Below are positions 43,971 through 52,782 of a DNA stretch of 64,000 nt, in pieces. Location of the stretch: the NCBI RefSeq assembly GCF_019263585.2, contig NZ_JADQDF010000001.1:4412501-4476500 (forward strand). Reading direction: 5' to 3'. How positions within the stretch are numbered: position 1 is the stretch's first letter; each line of letters starts with the position of its first letter. This DNA comes from Pseudonocardia oceani. GTDB taxonomy: Bacteria; Actinomycetota; Actinomycetes; Mycobacteriales; Pseudonocardiaceae. A model generated the notes under the pieces. The model was not told the DNA's origin. It searched no databases and saw nothing but the letters and a program-made list of their open reading frames with translations. Made by a program: the position numbers and the translations under genes.

Positions 43971-44945
43971 TTGCCCACACCGTCGACCCCCGCGGAGAAG
44001 AAGATCACCCTCGCCGCACTCGGTGAGTTCGGCCTGATCTCCAGCGTGACGGCCGGACGGACGCAGCCCGCGTCGACGCTGCTGGGGCCCGGCGACGACG
44101 CCGCGGTCGTCGCGGCGCCCGACGGGCGGGTCGTGGCGTGCACCGACGTCCTGGTCGAGGGCGTGCACTTCCGGTTCGACTGGTCCTCGCCCGAGCAGGT
44201 CGGCCGCAAGGCCGCCGCGGCGAACCTGGCGGACGTCGCGGCGATGGGGGCGGTGCCGACGGCGCTGCTCGTCGGGCTGGCCTGCCCGGCCGACACCGAC
44301 GTGCCCGTGCTGCAGGCCATCACCGACGGGCTGTGGGCCGAGGCGGCCGCCGCCGGGGCCGGCGTCGTCGGCGGGGACGTGGCGGCGTCGTCGCAGCTGG
44401 TTCTGTCGGTCACGGCGCTGGGGTCGCTGGAGGGCCGCCCGCCGGTGACGCGCGGCGGGGCCCGGCCCGGTGACGTCGTGGCGGTGGCCGGGCGCCTGGG
44501 GTGGGCGGCGGCCGGGTGGGCGGTGCTGGCGCGGGGGTTCCGGTCGCCGGTGGCGGTCGTCGGGGCGCACCGGGTGCCGGAGCCGCCGTACGCGGCCGGT
44601 CCGCAGGCCGCGCGCGCCGGGGCGACGTCGATGATCGACGTCTCCGACGGGCTGCTCGCCGACCTCGGGCACGTGGCCGGGGCGTCGGGGGTCGTCATCG
44701 ACGTGCGGTCGTCGGTGTTCTCCGTGGCGGGCCGGCTGGCCGACGTCGGGCAGGCGCTGGGCGTCGACCCGGTGCACTGGATCCTGACCGGCGGGGAGGA
44801 CCACGCCCTCGTCGCCACGTTCCCCTCCGGCGCCCCGGAGGGGTGGACGGTGATCGGCTCCGTGTCGGCGGGGGAGCCCGCCGTGCTCGTCGACGGGCGG
44901 CCCTACGAGGGCGGTCCGGCCGGCTGGGAGCACTTCTCGCCCTGA
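43971..44945 (+). CDS. thiL: Thiamine-monophosphate kinase
   Basis: A 324-residue ThiL that phosphorylates thiamine monophosphate to thiamine diphosphate. Marks are LGPGDDAAVV (Mg2+-binding aspartates), CTDVLVEGVHFRFDWSSPEQVGRKAAAANLADVAAMGA, GGDVAAS and IDVSDGLLADLGHV with ILTGGEDHALVATFP near the end. TTG 43971 is used because GGAGGAG lies 5 bases upstream, and the protein would otherwise lose its N-terminal helix. The ddl, DUF3515, thiL neighbourhood is typical of actinobacteria. Confidence 0.93.
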   Translation: MPTPSTPAEKKITLAALGEFGLISSVTAGRTQPASTLLGPGDDAAVVAAPDGRVVACTDVLVEGVHFRFDWSSPEQVGRKAAAANLADVAAMGAVPTALLVGLACPADTDVPVLQAITDGLWAEAAAAGAGVVGGDVAASSQLVLSVTALGSLEGRPPVTRGGARPGDVVAVAGRLGWAAAGWAVLARGFRSPVAVVGAHRVPEPPYAAGPQAARAGATSMIDVSDGLLADLGHVAGASGVVIDVRSSVFSVAGRLADVGQALGVDPVHWILTGGEDHALVATFPSGAPEGWTVIGSVSAGEPAVLVDGRPYEGGPAGWEHFSP

Positions 44946-45042
44946 TCCCCGGGCCCGGGTGCAGCGCCCGCGCTCCAGCCGACGACCTCCGCACGGGGCA
45001 CGAGCGTGCGTCAGCTCACCCGATCCGGCAGGACGGGAGCGC

Positions 45043-46380
45043 TCAGCCCAGGCGGATCACCGTGGGGCGGTCGGCCTCCCAGGCGTCGAGGAGCAGGTCG
45101 GGGAGGTCGTCGGGCTCGTCGGCGCGGACCTCGAGGGCGCGGACGTCGTGCGGCGTCCGGCCGTCGGAGCGCCCGTCGTCGCTGCCGTCGCGGACCACCA
45201 CCACGGGCAGCGCCAGCCCGAGCCCGACCGCCGTCGCGAGCTCGTCGGAGGCGCACGCGAGCGCGCCCGTGCCGAGCAGCACGACCACCGGCCGCGCGGG
45301 CCGGACCATCGACGCGCCGACGGCCGCGGGCAGCCCGCCCGGGCAGAACAGGCGCGGGGCGGGGACCGGGAAGAAGTGCACCGAGCCCAGGCGCGACACC
45401 GGGGTGGCGCCGCCGACGAGCACCCCGTGGGCGGGCAGGGCCTCGCGCAGGACGTCGTTGACGAGCTCGAACGCGCGGCCGTCCGCGCGCGCCTGCTCCC
45501 GGCACTCCGAGCGCAGCGCCGCCGCCCGGACCACGCCGATCCCCGATCCCCAGCGGGGCCGGGCCGCGCGCCGCGCGGCGACGGTGGCGGCCGCGTCGCC
45601 GAGCAGGCCGACCCCGCCGGGCGGGAGCCGGTCGGCGTCGACGTCGATCCCGATCACCGGCACGCCGTCGGGGCAGGCGAACCCGCTGCCGACCACGAGG
45701 ACGACGTCGCTGTCGGCGGCCGCGCCGGCCACCGCGGGCAGGCGGACCGAGGCGCCGGCGGACAGCGGGTGCCCGTCGTCGACGACGCCCTTGCCGCTCG
45801 TCGTGCTGACGACGGGCGCGCCGAGGGCCTGCACCAGCGCGGTCAGCTCGCCGGCCGCGCCGGCCGCCCCGGCACCGACGACGACCAGCGGTTTCTCGGC
45901 GGCGCGCAGCAGGTCGGCGGCCCGGGCGACCGCGTCGGGGTCGGCGACGGGCGGGGTCGCGGTCGTGGCGGCGGGCGCGCGGCCGTCCCACGCGCCGTCC
46001 AGGACGCCGGGGGCCACGTCGACCGCGACGCTCCGCAGCCGGCCCCCGCGCATCGCGGTGAGGGCGTCGGCGACAGCGGCGGCGGTCTCGTCGGCGCTGC
46101 GGGGCGGGCCGTCGCCGCGGGCGGTGAGGACGAGCAGTGTCCCGGTGCCGCCCGCCGGGCCCGGCCCGGTCGCCAGCAGCACGCCGGGGCGCCCGCCCAC
46201 GCGCGCGTAGGCCGCGGCGGCCCGGTGGGCCGCGTCGTCGTCGGGGAGGGCGACCACGGCCACCCCGGCGTCGGTCAGCGGGCGGTGGAGCGGGTGACCG
46301 GGGGCGCCGAAGGCGGTGTCGACGCCGTGCGCGGCGAGCGTCTCGGCGACCGCGGTGGCTCCCGTGCGCAGCACGTTCAT
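45043..46380 (-). CDS. Degenerate ThDP-dependent enzyme (acetolactate-synthase-like)
   Basis: A 445-residue protein with the three-domain layout of the IlvB/benzoylformate decarboxylase family but about 100 residues shorter. The N-terminal Pyr-like domain reads GVDTAFGAPGHPL, and at the catalytic Glu position (normally HE) it has LPDDDAAHRAA. In the PP-like domain, GDG...NN is replaced by LLGTGALACASDELATAV...VVVVRDGS. The metal-ligand Asp and Asn are therefore missing and ThDP catalysis is unlikely. It converges on thiL with 97 bases between stops. A regulatory or sugar/nucleotide-binding role is possible but unproven. Confidence 0.7.
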   Translation of the reverse strand: MNVLRTGATAVAETLAAHGVDTAFGAPGHPLHRPLTDAGVAVVALPDDDAAHRAAAAYARVGGRPGVLLATGPGPAGGTGTLLVLTARGDGPPRSADETAAAVADALTAMRGGRLRSVAVDVAPGVLDGAWDGRAPAATTATPPVADPDAVARAADLLRAAEKPLVVVGAGAAGAAGELTALVQALGAPVVSTTSGKGVVDDGHPLSAGASVRLPAVAGAAADSDVVLVVGSGFACPDGVPVIGIDVDADRLPPGGVGLLGDAAATVAARRAARPRWGSGIGVVRAAALRSECREQARADGRAFELVNDVLREALPAHGVLVGGATPVSRLGSVHFFPVPAPRLFCPGGLPAAVGASMVRPARPVVVLLGTGALACASDELATAVGLGLALPVVVVRDGSDDGRSDGRTPHDVRALEVRADEPDDLPDLLLDAWEADRPTVIRLG

Positions 46381-46494
46381 GCGACGACCTTGCCCGCCCG
46401 GGGCGCCCGCCGCCTACGGGCGGGCGCGGGTTGAGTCGATCGGCGTAGTGCGGTCACGCTCGGCACCCGGGTGAGGTCGCTCGGCCGGATGTCG

Positions 46495-46500
46495 TAGCGT
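46495..46500 (+). promoter_or_regulatory. -10 box of the DUF3105 lipoprotein gene
   Basis: TAGCGT lies 6 bases before the GTG at 46507 with no Shine-Dalgarno, another leaderless candidate. Confidence 0.5.
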
Positions 46501-46506
46501 CACCGC

Positions 46507-47199
46507 GTGCGCCGGACCACACACGCCCTGTCGCTCGCGGCCCCGCTCGCCGCCGCGGCTCTGCTGCTCTCCGGGTGCGGGGTGCTGCCGGGCCTGCCCG
46601 GCGCGTCGGCCGGGCCGGTCGACCTCGCCGCGTTCACGCCGACCGCCGAGGTCAGGGACCCGTCGACGCAGATCGACGGCGTCGTCGGGCAGGTGTTCGA
46701 GAACCCCCAGCACGTCGGCCCCGACCAGCGCGTCGCCTACACGTTCACTCCGCCGATCGGCGGCAACCACGACCAGGCGTGGGCCGCGTGCAGCGGCGTC
46801 GTCTACGCGAAGCCGCTGCGCAGCGAGAACGCCGTGCACTCCCTCGAGCACGGCGCCGTGTGGATCACCTACGACCCCGACGAGGTCGACGGCGCCGCGC
46901 TCGACGCGCTCACCGCCCGCGTCGAGGGGCAGCCGTACATGCTGCTCTCGCCCTACCCCGGCCAGGGGTCGGCGATCTCGCTGCAGTCCTGGGGCCACCA
47001 GCTCGCCCTCGGCGACGCCGACGACCCGCGCATCGACCAGTTCGTCGCCGCGCTGCGCCAGAACCGCTACACCCACCCCGAGCCCGGCGCGTCGTGCGAC
47101 GAGATCGGCCAGGGCTACTTCGACCGCGACGCCCCGCCCCCTTTCGCCCCCGTCCCGGGGGCGGCGGAGGTCGACGGGAGCACGGTCGTCGCGCAGTAG
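46507..47199 (+). CDS. DUF3105 domain lipoprotein
   Basis: A 230-residue exported lipoprotein. The signal peptide is RRTTHALSLAAPLAAAALLLSGC with lipobox LSGC, so it is anchored outside the membrane through Cys23 or so. The mature part has the DUF3105 signature PPIGGNHDQAWAACSGVVYAKPLRSENAVHSLEHGAVWITY, with conserved His and Cys that could bind metal. The role is unknown. GTG 46507 follows its -10 directly. Confidence 0.85.
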   Translation: MRRTTHALSLAAPLAAAALLLSGCGVLPGLPGASAGPVDLAAFTPTAEVRDPSTQIDGVVGQVFENPQHVGPDQRVAYTFTPPIGGNHDQAWAACSGVVYAKPLRSENAVHSLEHGAVWITYDPDEVDGAALDALTARVEGQPYMLLSPYPGQGSAISLQSWGHQLALGDADDPRIDQFVAALRQNRYTHPEPGASCDEIGQGYFDRDAPPPFAPVPGAAEVDGSTVVAQ

Positions 47200-47202
47200 G
47201 GA

Positions 47203-48540
47203 TCAGGTCCGCGGCACCGGCACCCCGCGGATCGAGGCGTCCAGCAGCTGGACGGGGTGCAGGATCGGCACCCCGTCGTCGGCCATGTACTTGCCGATCT
47301 GCAGCAGGCAGCCCGGGTTGGCCGTCACGATGACGTCCGGCGACACCGACCGCACGTTCGCGGCCTTGCGCTCGCCCAGCTCGGCCGCCGCGTCGGGCAT
47401 CACCATGTTGTAGATCCCGGCGCTGCCGCAGCACAGCTCGGCCTCGGGGAGGTCGACGAGCTCGACCTCGGGGATCGTGCGGATCACCGCGCGCGGCTGG
47501 GCCCGGACCTTCTGCGCGTGCCCCAGGTGGCAGGCGTCGTGGTAGGCCACTCGCCCGCGGACGGGGTGCCGCACGGCCACCGGTTCGAGCGCGGCCAGCA
47601 CCTCGTGGACGTCGCGGACCCGCGCGCTGAACGCCGTGGCGCGCTCGGCCCACGCCTCGTCGTCGGAGAGCAGGTGGCCGTACTCCTTCATCGACGACCC
47701 GCAGCCGGCGACGTTGGTGACGACACTGTCGACGTCGAGGGTCTCGAAGCGCGCGATCGTGCGCCGCGCCCGCCCCAGCGCCGTCTCCTCGCGCCCGGCG
47801 TGCAGCTCCAGCGCGCCGCAGCACTGCTGGTCGCGCGGTACGAGCACGTCGTAGCCCTCGGCGGCGAGCACCCGCACCGTCGCCTCGTTGACGCGGTGGA
47901 AGAACACGTCCTGCACACAGCCCGACAGCAGCGCGACCCGCCCGCGCCGCGTTCCCACGGCGGGGGTGAAGACGGGCAGCCGCGCGAACGCCTCGCGCAC
48001 CGACACCGGCGGCAGCAGCGACTCCATCGCCGCGAGCCGCCCCGGCAGCGCCGACGTCAGCTTCGCGACGCCCGGGATCCTCCGCAGCTGCTGGTAGAGC
48101 GCCCCGGGCAGCGCGGCCGCGCGCAGCCGCCGCGTGTAGGGGAACAGGGCGAAGATCGCGTCGCGGAACAGGGCGTCGCCGCGGTCGCGCTCGACGTTGC
48201 GCTCGATCTGCGGGCGCACCGATTCCAGCAGCCGGTCGTACTGCACGCCCGACGGGCACGCCGTCACGCACGCCATGCAGCCCAGGCACGCGTCGATGTG
48301 CTCGCGGAACGTGCCCTCCAGGGAGATCTCGCCCTTCTCGGCGAGGTCCATGAGGTAGATGCGCCCGCGCGGGGAGTCCATCTCCTCGCCCCACAGCTGG
48401 TAGGTCGGGCAGGTCGGCAGGCAGAAGCCGCAGTGCACGCAGTCGTCGAGCAGCTCGCGCTCGGGCGGGCGGTGGCCGTCGAAGGCGCTGGGCCCGGTCT
48501 GCGGCAGGTTGGTGTCGGCGGAGCCGGCGGGAGTCGTCAC
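47203..48540 (-). CDS. glcF: Glycolate oxidase iron-sulfur subunit
   Basis: A 445-residue GlcF-type subunit that passes electrons from the flavin subunits of glycolate oxidase to the membrane. Two ferredoxin motifs are present, CVHCGFCLPTCPTY and CLGCMACVTACPSG, followed by two CCG repeats (DQQCCGALELH and ELCCGSAGIYN), each with upstream cysteine pairs. GTG 48540 lies 4 bases after the glcE stop. Gene order is glcD-glcE-glcF. Confidence 0.93.
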   Translation of the reverse strand: MTTPAGSADTNLPQTGPSAFDGHRPPERELLDDCVHCGFCLPTCPTYQLWGEEMDSPRGRIYLMDLAEKGEISLEGTFREHIDACLGCMACVTACPSGVQYDRLLESVRPQIERNVERDRGDALFRDAIFALFPYTRRLRAAALPGALYQQLRRIPGVAKLTSALPGRLAAMESLLPPVSVREAFARLPVFTPAVGTRRGRVALLSGCVQDVFFHRVNEATVRVLAAEGYDVLVPRDQQCCGALELHAGREETALGRARRTIARFETLDVDSVVTNVAGCGSSMKEYGHLLSDDEAWAERATAFSARVRDVHEVLAALEPVAVRHPVRGRVAYHDACHLGHAQKVRAQPRAVIRTIPEVELVDLPEAELCCGSAGIYNMVMPDAAAELGERKAANVRSVSPDVIVTANPGCLLQIGKYMADDGVPILHPVQLLDASIRGVPVPRT

Positions 48541-48544
48541 GAGT

Positions 48545-49726
48545 TCACATCCAGGGGGAGAAGCGGCCCGGACCGAAGCGGCCGTCCGGGTCGAGCGCGT
48601 GCTTGAGGCCCTTCAGCCCCGGAAGGGCCGACGGTGCCGGGCCCCCGGCGGGGGCGTCGGCGCCGGGCGCGCGGGCGCGCCGCCGGGACGTGCCGCCGGC
48701 GGCGTGCACGCGGCGGTGCGCGTCGGCGACGGCGTCGGGTGCGAGGGACAGGGTGGCGACGCCGGTGCCCAGTCCGACCGTCGCGGCGTCGGGCGCGAGC
48801 TCGGACACCAGACCGGGCAGCACCGAGGGCTTCGCCCCGATCCGCAGCACGGCGGCGCCCGGGGTGCCGCGGGTGAGCTCGGCGTGGCGGAGCCAGGGGT
48901 CCTCGGAGCGAACGGCACCCTCGCCCGGCGTGCTCGGCTCAGAGTGCCGTTCGCCCGCCAGGACGTCGGTGACCGCCGCTCCGCCCAGCACGTCCTGCAG
49001 CCGCGACACCCGGGCCGGGAGCGCCTCGTCGGTGCCCTCGAGGCGCACGAGCAGCCGCCCGCTGCCGTCACTGACCCACTCCAGCGCAGCCGGTTCGAAC
49101 GGCCCCTCCAGCACGCGGGCGGCGATCTCCGCGGCGCGCGCCAGCGGGGCGTCGACGACGAGCGTGGCGGTGCGCTGCGGCACCGGGTGCAGCCGCAGCA
49201 CGACCTCGGCGATCACCCCGAGCGTGCCGTGCGAGCCGTGCAGCAGCTTGGCCAGGTCGTACCCGGCCACGTTCTTGATGACGTGCCCGCCGCTGCGGGC
49301 CACGGTGGCGTCGGCGAGCACCACGGTGACCCCGATGACGAGGTCGCGCAGCGTCCCGTGCACCAGCGACGCCGGGCCGGCGTCCCCGGTGGCGACGAGC
49401 CCGCCGAGCGTGGCGCCGTCGGCGATCCGGGCGGCGTCGATGCAGACGTGCTGGCCGTGCTCGGACACCTCCTCGACCAGCGCGCGCAGCGGCGTGCCGG
49501 CGTGGGCGGACACCGTCATGTCGCCGGGGTTGTGGGTGATCACGCCGGACAGGCCCGACACGTCGAGGACGGCGTCGACGGTCTCGAGCGCGCCGGCCCA
49601 GCCCGCGGCCGAGCCGGCACCGGCGACGGCGATCCGGCCGGTGGTGTCGCGCACGGCGTCGCGGACCCCGGCGAGGTCGGTCGGGCGGAGCGTGGTGGGT
49701 GCGGTGTGCGTCAGCGGGCTGTTCAC
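48545..49726 (-). CDS. glcE: Glycolate oxidase FAD-binding subunit
   Basis: A 393-residue GlcE. The PCMH-type FAD domain shows IAVAGAGSAAGWAGAL, GDMTVSAHAGTPLRALVEE, GGLVATGDAGPASLVHGTLRDLVIGVTVVLADATVARSGGHVIKNVAGYDLAKLLHGSHGTLGVIAEVVLRL. It forms the glycolate dehydrogenase with GlcD and GlcF. GTG 49726 overlaps the glcD stop by four bases. Residues about 258-275 are encoded by a palindromic element inserted in frame. The C-terminal region has a Pro/Ala/Arg-rich loop before the final LKHALDPDGRFGPGRFSPWM. Confidence 0.92.
   Translation of the reverse strand: MNSPLTHTAPTTLRPTDLAGVRDAVRDTTGRIAVAGAGSAAGWAGALETVDAVLDVSGLSGVITHNPGDMTVSAHAGTPLRALVEEVSEHGQHVCIDAARIADGATLGGLVATGDAGPASLVHGTLRDLVIGVTVVLADATVARSGGHVIKNVAGYDLAKLLHGSHGTLGVIAEVVLRLHPVPQRTATLVVDAPLARAAEIAARVLEGPFEPAALEWVSDGSGRLLVRLEGTDEALPARVSRLQDVLGGAAVTDVLAGERHSEPSTPGEGAVRSEDPWLRHAELTRGTPGAAVLRIGAKPSVLPGLVSELAPDAATVGLGTGVATLSLAPDAVADAHRRVHAAGGTSRRRARAPGADAPAGGPAPSALPGLKGLKHALDPDGRFGPGRFSPWM
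48908..48954. repeat. Palindromic element inside glcE
   Basis: GCGAACGGCAC (48908-48918) is inverted as GTGCCGTTCGC (48944-48954) around 25 bases. It is translated in frame as a polar stretch beginning ERHSEPSTPGEG between conserved segments of GlcE. Its arms differ from the MocR-embedded element, so it is a second family. Confidence 0.75.
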
Positions 49727-51177
49727 AGGCGTTCGATCGCTCCCGTTTCCTCGAGGGGGTGGGGCTTGTACCTGCCGGGGCGCTCCCCGCACAGCCGGGG
49801 CGTGGGCAGGACCTTGCCCGGGTTGCAGATGCCGTCGGGATCGAACGCGGCCCGCACACGGTGCATCGTGGCCAGGTCCTCCTCGCCGAACATCTTCGGC
49901 ATCGAGCAGGCCTTGTCGGTGCCGATGCCGTGCTCGCCCGAGAGCGACCCGCCCATCTCGACGCACAGCTCCGCGATCGCGCCCGACAGCTCCTCGGCGC
50001 GCTCGGTCTCGCCGGCGGCCGCGCTGTAGAGCACCAGCGGGTGCAGGTTGCCGTCGCCCGCGTGGAAGACGTTGGCCACCCGCAGGCCGGCGTCGGCGCC
50101 CATCCCGGCGATCCTCCTCAGCACCTCGGCGAGCCGGGTGCGCGGCACGACGCCGTCCTGCACGAAGTAGTCGGGGGAGATGCGCCCGACCGCGGCGAAC
50201 GCGGCCTTGCGGCCCTTCCAGATCTTCGCCCGCTCCTCGGGTGACCCGGCGATGTGCAGCCGCGTGCAGCCGTGCTTCTCGCAGATGGCCTTGACCAGCT
50301 CGAACTGCGCGTCGCACTCCTCGACCGGCCCGTCGAGCTCGACGACGAGCGCCGCGGGGACGCCGACGGTGTAGCCGGCGTGCACGGCCTCCTCGGCCGC
50401 CTCGATGGCGAGGGTGTCCATCATCTCGACGGCCGCGGGCACGATCCCCGCCGCGACGATGTCGGACACGACGTCGCCCGCCGCCGCGACCGACGGGAAG
50501 TCGGCCAGCAGCGTCCGCACCGACTCCGGCGTGCGCAACAGGCGCACCGTGACCGCGGTCGTGATGCCCAGCGTGCCCTCCGAGCCGAGGAACACCCCGC
50601 GCAGGTCGGGCCCGGACTGCTCGCCCGTGTCGGTGCCCAGCGTGACGACCGAACCGTCGGCGAGCACGACCTCGCAGCTCAGGACGTGGTTGGTGGTGAA
50701 GCCGTACTTGAGGCAGTGGGCGCCGCCGGAGTTCTCCGCGACGTTGCCGCCGATCGTGCAGACCTGCTGGCTCGACGGGTCGGGCGCGTAGTACAGCCCG
50801 TGCGGCGCCGCGGCGGCCGTGATCTCCAGGTTCGTGACGCCGGGCTGCACGACCGCCCGCCGGTTCACCGGGTCGACCTCCAGCACCGACTTGAGCCGCG
50901 CCAGGCTGATCACCACGCCGTCGGCCACGGGCAGCGCGCCGCCCGACAGGCCGGTGCCCGCCCCGCGCGCGACGAACGGCACGCCGTGCTCGTGGCAGAC
51001 CCGCACCGCCGCCGCCACCTGCGCGGCGTCGCGGGGCAGCAGCACCAGGTCCGGGCACACCCGGTAGCCGGTCAGGCCGTCGCACTCGTAGGCCCGGCAC
51101 TTCACCGGGTCCGACAGCACGTCCGCCGGATCGAGCACCCGCTCGAACGCCTCCCGCACCCCGCCGTGAAGCGTCAC
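49723..51177 (-). CDS. glcD: Glycolate oxidase subunit GlcD (FAD-linked)
   Basis: A 484-residue GlcD-type flavoprotein oxidising glycolate (or D-lactate-like acids) to glyoxylate. FAD-domain marks are FVARGAGTGLSGGALPVADGVVIS, YYAPDPSSQQVCTIGGNVAENSGGAHCLKYGFTTNHVL and GVFLGSEGTLGITTAVTVRLL. The C-terminal FAD-oxidase domain contains VANVFHAGDGNLHPL and GSLSGEHGIGTDKACSMPKMF, and ends in FDPDGICNPGKVLP. GTG 51177 has GAAGGGGG upstream, and TAGTCT at 51215-51220 is a candidate -10. Confidence 0.94.
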   Translation of the reverse strand: MTLHGGVREAFERVLDPADVLSDPVKCRAYECDGLTGYRVCPDLVLLPRDAAQVAAAVRVCHEHGVPFVARGAGTGLSGGALPVADGVVISLARLKSVLEVDPVNRRAVVQPGVTNLEITAAAAPHGLYYAPDPSSQQVCTIGGNVAENSGGAHCLKYGFTTNHVLSCEVVLADGSVVTLGTDTGEQSGPDLRGVFLGSEGTLGITTAVTVRLLRTPESVRTLLADFPSVAAAGDVVSDIVAAGIVPAAVEMMDTLAIEAAEEAVHAGYTVGVPAALVVELDGPVEECDAQFELVKAICEKHGCTRLHIAGSPEERAKIWKGRKAAFAAVGRISPDYFVQDGVVPRTRLAEVLRRIAGMGADAGLRVANVFHAGDGNLHPLVLYSAAAGETERAEELSGAIAELCVEMGGSLSGEHGIGTDKACSMPKMFGEEDLATMHRVRAAFDPDGICNPGKVLPTPRLCGERPGRYKPHPLEETGAIERL

Positions 51178-51198
51178 GGGTCGCCCCCTTCGTTGCGT

Positions 51199-51227
51199 GT
51201 CGATGGTCCGAACGAGACTACGACGGG
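51199..51227. repeat. 28-bp sequence repeated upstream of the S8 peptidase gene
   Basis: GTCGATGGTCCGAACGAGAC plus eight more bases recurs at about 57880-57908 with only four or so differences. Here it contains the minus-strand TAGTCT that is the candidate glcD -10. It may be a shared protein-binding site or a dispersed repeat. Confidence 0.4.
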
Positions 51228-51230
51228 ACG

Positions 51231-51260
51231 GGCGCCCGCGCCGAAGTCGGTGCGGGCGCC
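51231..51260. terminator. GC-rich hairpin after the SDR operon
   Basis: GGCGCCCGC and GCGGGCGCC form a perfect 9-bp stem with a 12-base loop just past the stop of the last SDR gene (minus strand), before the glcD promoter. It has no T-tract, so it is a possible terminator of the operon only. Confidence 0.4.
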
Positions 51261-51265
51261 CGCGG

Positions 51266-52015
51266 TCATGCCCGGGGCATCCGCAGCCCGGCCATGCCGC
51301 CGTCGACGGCCAGCTCCGTGCCGGTCACCGAGGCCGCGGCCGGGCTCGCGAGGTAGGCGACGGCGTGCGCCACCTCGTCCATCGACACGAGCCGGCCGAG
51401 GGGCTGGCGGGCCCGCAACGCCGTCAGGGTCGCGTCGGGATCGGTGGCGGCGTCCAGCAGCCGCCCGATCCACGGCGTGTCGACGGTGCCCGGGTGCACG
51501 CAGTTGACCCGGATGCCCTCCCCGACGTGGTCGGCGGCCATCGCGCGGGCGAGCGCCGTCACCGCCCCCTTGCTGGCGGAGTACAGCGCCCGCTCGGGCA
51601 GCCCAGCCGTGGCCACGATCGACCCGACCATGACGATCGAGGCCGCGGACGAGGCGCGCAGCGCGGGCAGCGCGGCCCGGGTCATGCGCACCGTGCCGAG
51701 CAGGTTGACCTCCAGCACGCGCCGCCACTCGTCCAGGCCGCCCGCCTCGACGGTGCCCGAGGCCCCGATACCGGCGTTGTTGACCAGCACGTCCAGGCCG
51801 CCGAGCCGGTCGAGGGCCTCGGCGACCGCCGACGCCACCGAGGCGTCGTCGGCCACGTCGGCGCGCACCCGCAGCAGCGGGTCCGGTGCCCCCGAGGGGT
51901 CGAGGTCCAGCACCGCCACGGTGGCGCCGCGTTCGGCGAGCAGCAGGGCCGTCGCCCGGCCGATCCCGGACGCGCCGCCGGTGACGAGCGCGGTGAGGCC
52001 GTCGAGATCGGTCAT
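51266..52015 (-). CDS. Short-chain dehydrogenase/reductase (SDR), copy 1
   Basis: A 249-residue classical SDR. The NAD(P) motif is TALVTGGASGIGRATALLLA (TGGxxGIG) with an acidic residue at the end of beta-2 (VLDLD), favouring NAD+. Further marks are NNAG, VGSIV and the catalytic YSASK pair. It oxidises or reduces an alcohol/ketone in the pathway of this operon. ATG 52015 overlaps the stop of the preceding SDR gene (ATGA). It is the last gene of the operon. Confidence 0.88.
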   Translation of the reverse strand: MTDLDGLTALVTGGASGIGRATALLLAERGATVAVLDLDPSGAPDPLLRVRADVADDASVASAVAEALDRLGGLDVLVNNAGIGASGTVEAGGLDEWRRVLEVNLLGTVRMTRAALPALRASSAASIVMVGSIVATAGLPERALYSASKGAVTALARAMAADHVGEGIRVNCVHPGTVDTPWIGRLLDAATDPDATLTALRARQPLGRLVSMDEVAHAVAYLASPAAASVTGTELAVDGGMAGLRMPRA

Positions 52016-52782
52016 GAGAGCGTCTGCCCGCCGTCGACGTGCCACGACTGCCCGGTGACGAAGCGCGTCGCGTCAGACGCCAGCACCACCGCGAGATCGG
52101 CGACGTCCTCCGGCGTGGTGAGGCGCCCCATCGGGATGCCGGTGCGGAACTTCGCGGGGTCACCGGCGATCTGCCGCTCCGGGCCGATGCCGAGGCGGCG
52201 CCACTGCTCGCGCTGCAGCTCGGTGTCGCACGAGCCGGGGCACAGCGTGTTGACGCGGATGCCCTCGCCGGCCAGCTCGAGGGCGAGGCAGCGGGCCATC
52301 ATGTCGGTCGCGGCCTTCGACGCGCAGTACGCGCCGAGGTCCATGCGCGGGGTGTCGGCGCAGTTGGAGGTCACCACGACGATCGACCCGCCCGCGGCGC
52401 GCTCCCGCATGTGCCGGGACGCGGCCCGCACCGACAGGTAGGCGGCGCGGGTGTTGACGGCGAACTGCGCGTCCCAGTCGTCCACCGGGGAGGTGGTGAG
52501 GTCGCCCGCGCGCAGGATGCCCGCGTTGTTGACGAACACGTCCGGGGCGCCCAGGGCGTCGACCACGTCCTGCACGGCGCGCTCGGCCTGCTCGGCGTCG
52601 GTCAGGTCCGCGGCGACGGCGACGCCGCCGAGCCCGTCCGCCGTGCGCTTCGCCCCCTCCGCGTCCTGGTCGATGACCGCGACGGTCGCGCCCGCCCCGG
52701 CCAGCGCCGCGGCGATGGCCGCACCGATGCCGCGGCCCCCGCCGGTGACGGCGGCCGTGCGGCCGGCGAGCACGGCTCTCAC
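52012..52782 (-). CDS. Short-chain dehydrogenase/reductase (SDR), copy 2
   Basis: A 256-residue SDR paralogous to the next gene. TAAVTGGGRGIGAAIAAAL binds the cofactor, VIDQD follows beta-2, then NNAGILRAGDL, VVTSNCADTP with the catalytic Ser region, and YCASKAA as the Tyr-Lys pair. The C-terminus has VTGQSWHVDGGQTLS. GTG 52782 overlaps the transporter stop by four bases. Substrate unknown; two SDRs in one operon suggest two successive redox steps or stereo-inversion. Confidence 0.88.
   Translation of the reverse strand: MRAVLAGRTAAVTGGGRGIGAAIAAALAGAGATVAVIDQDAEGAKRTADGLGGVAVAADLTDAEQAERAVQDVVDALGAPDVFVNNAGILRAGDLTTSPVDDWDAQFAVNTRAAYLSVRAASRHMRERAAGGSIVVVTSNCADTPRMDLGAYCASKAATDMMARCLALELAGEGIRVNTLCPGSCDTELQREQWRRLGIGPERQIAGDPAKFRTGIPMGRLTTPEDVADLAVVLASDATRFVTGQSWHVDGGQTLS

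Noticed and set aside
46403..46427. GC-rich inverted repeat between the ThDP-like gene and the DUF3105 gene
   Set aside because: 9-bp arms made only of G and C are expected by chance at this base composition, and the repeat is not at a promoter element or gene end.
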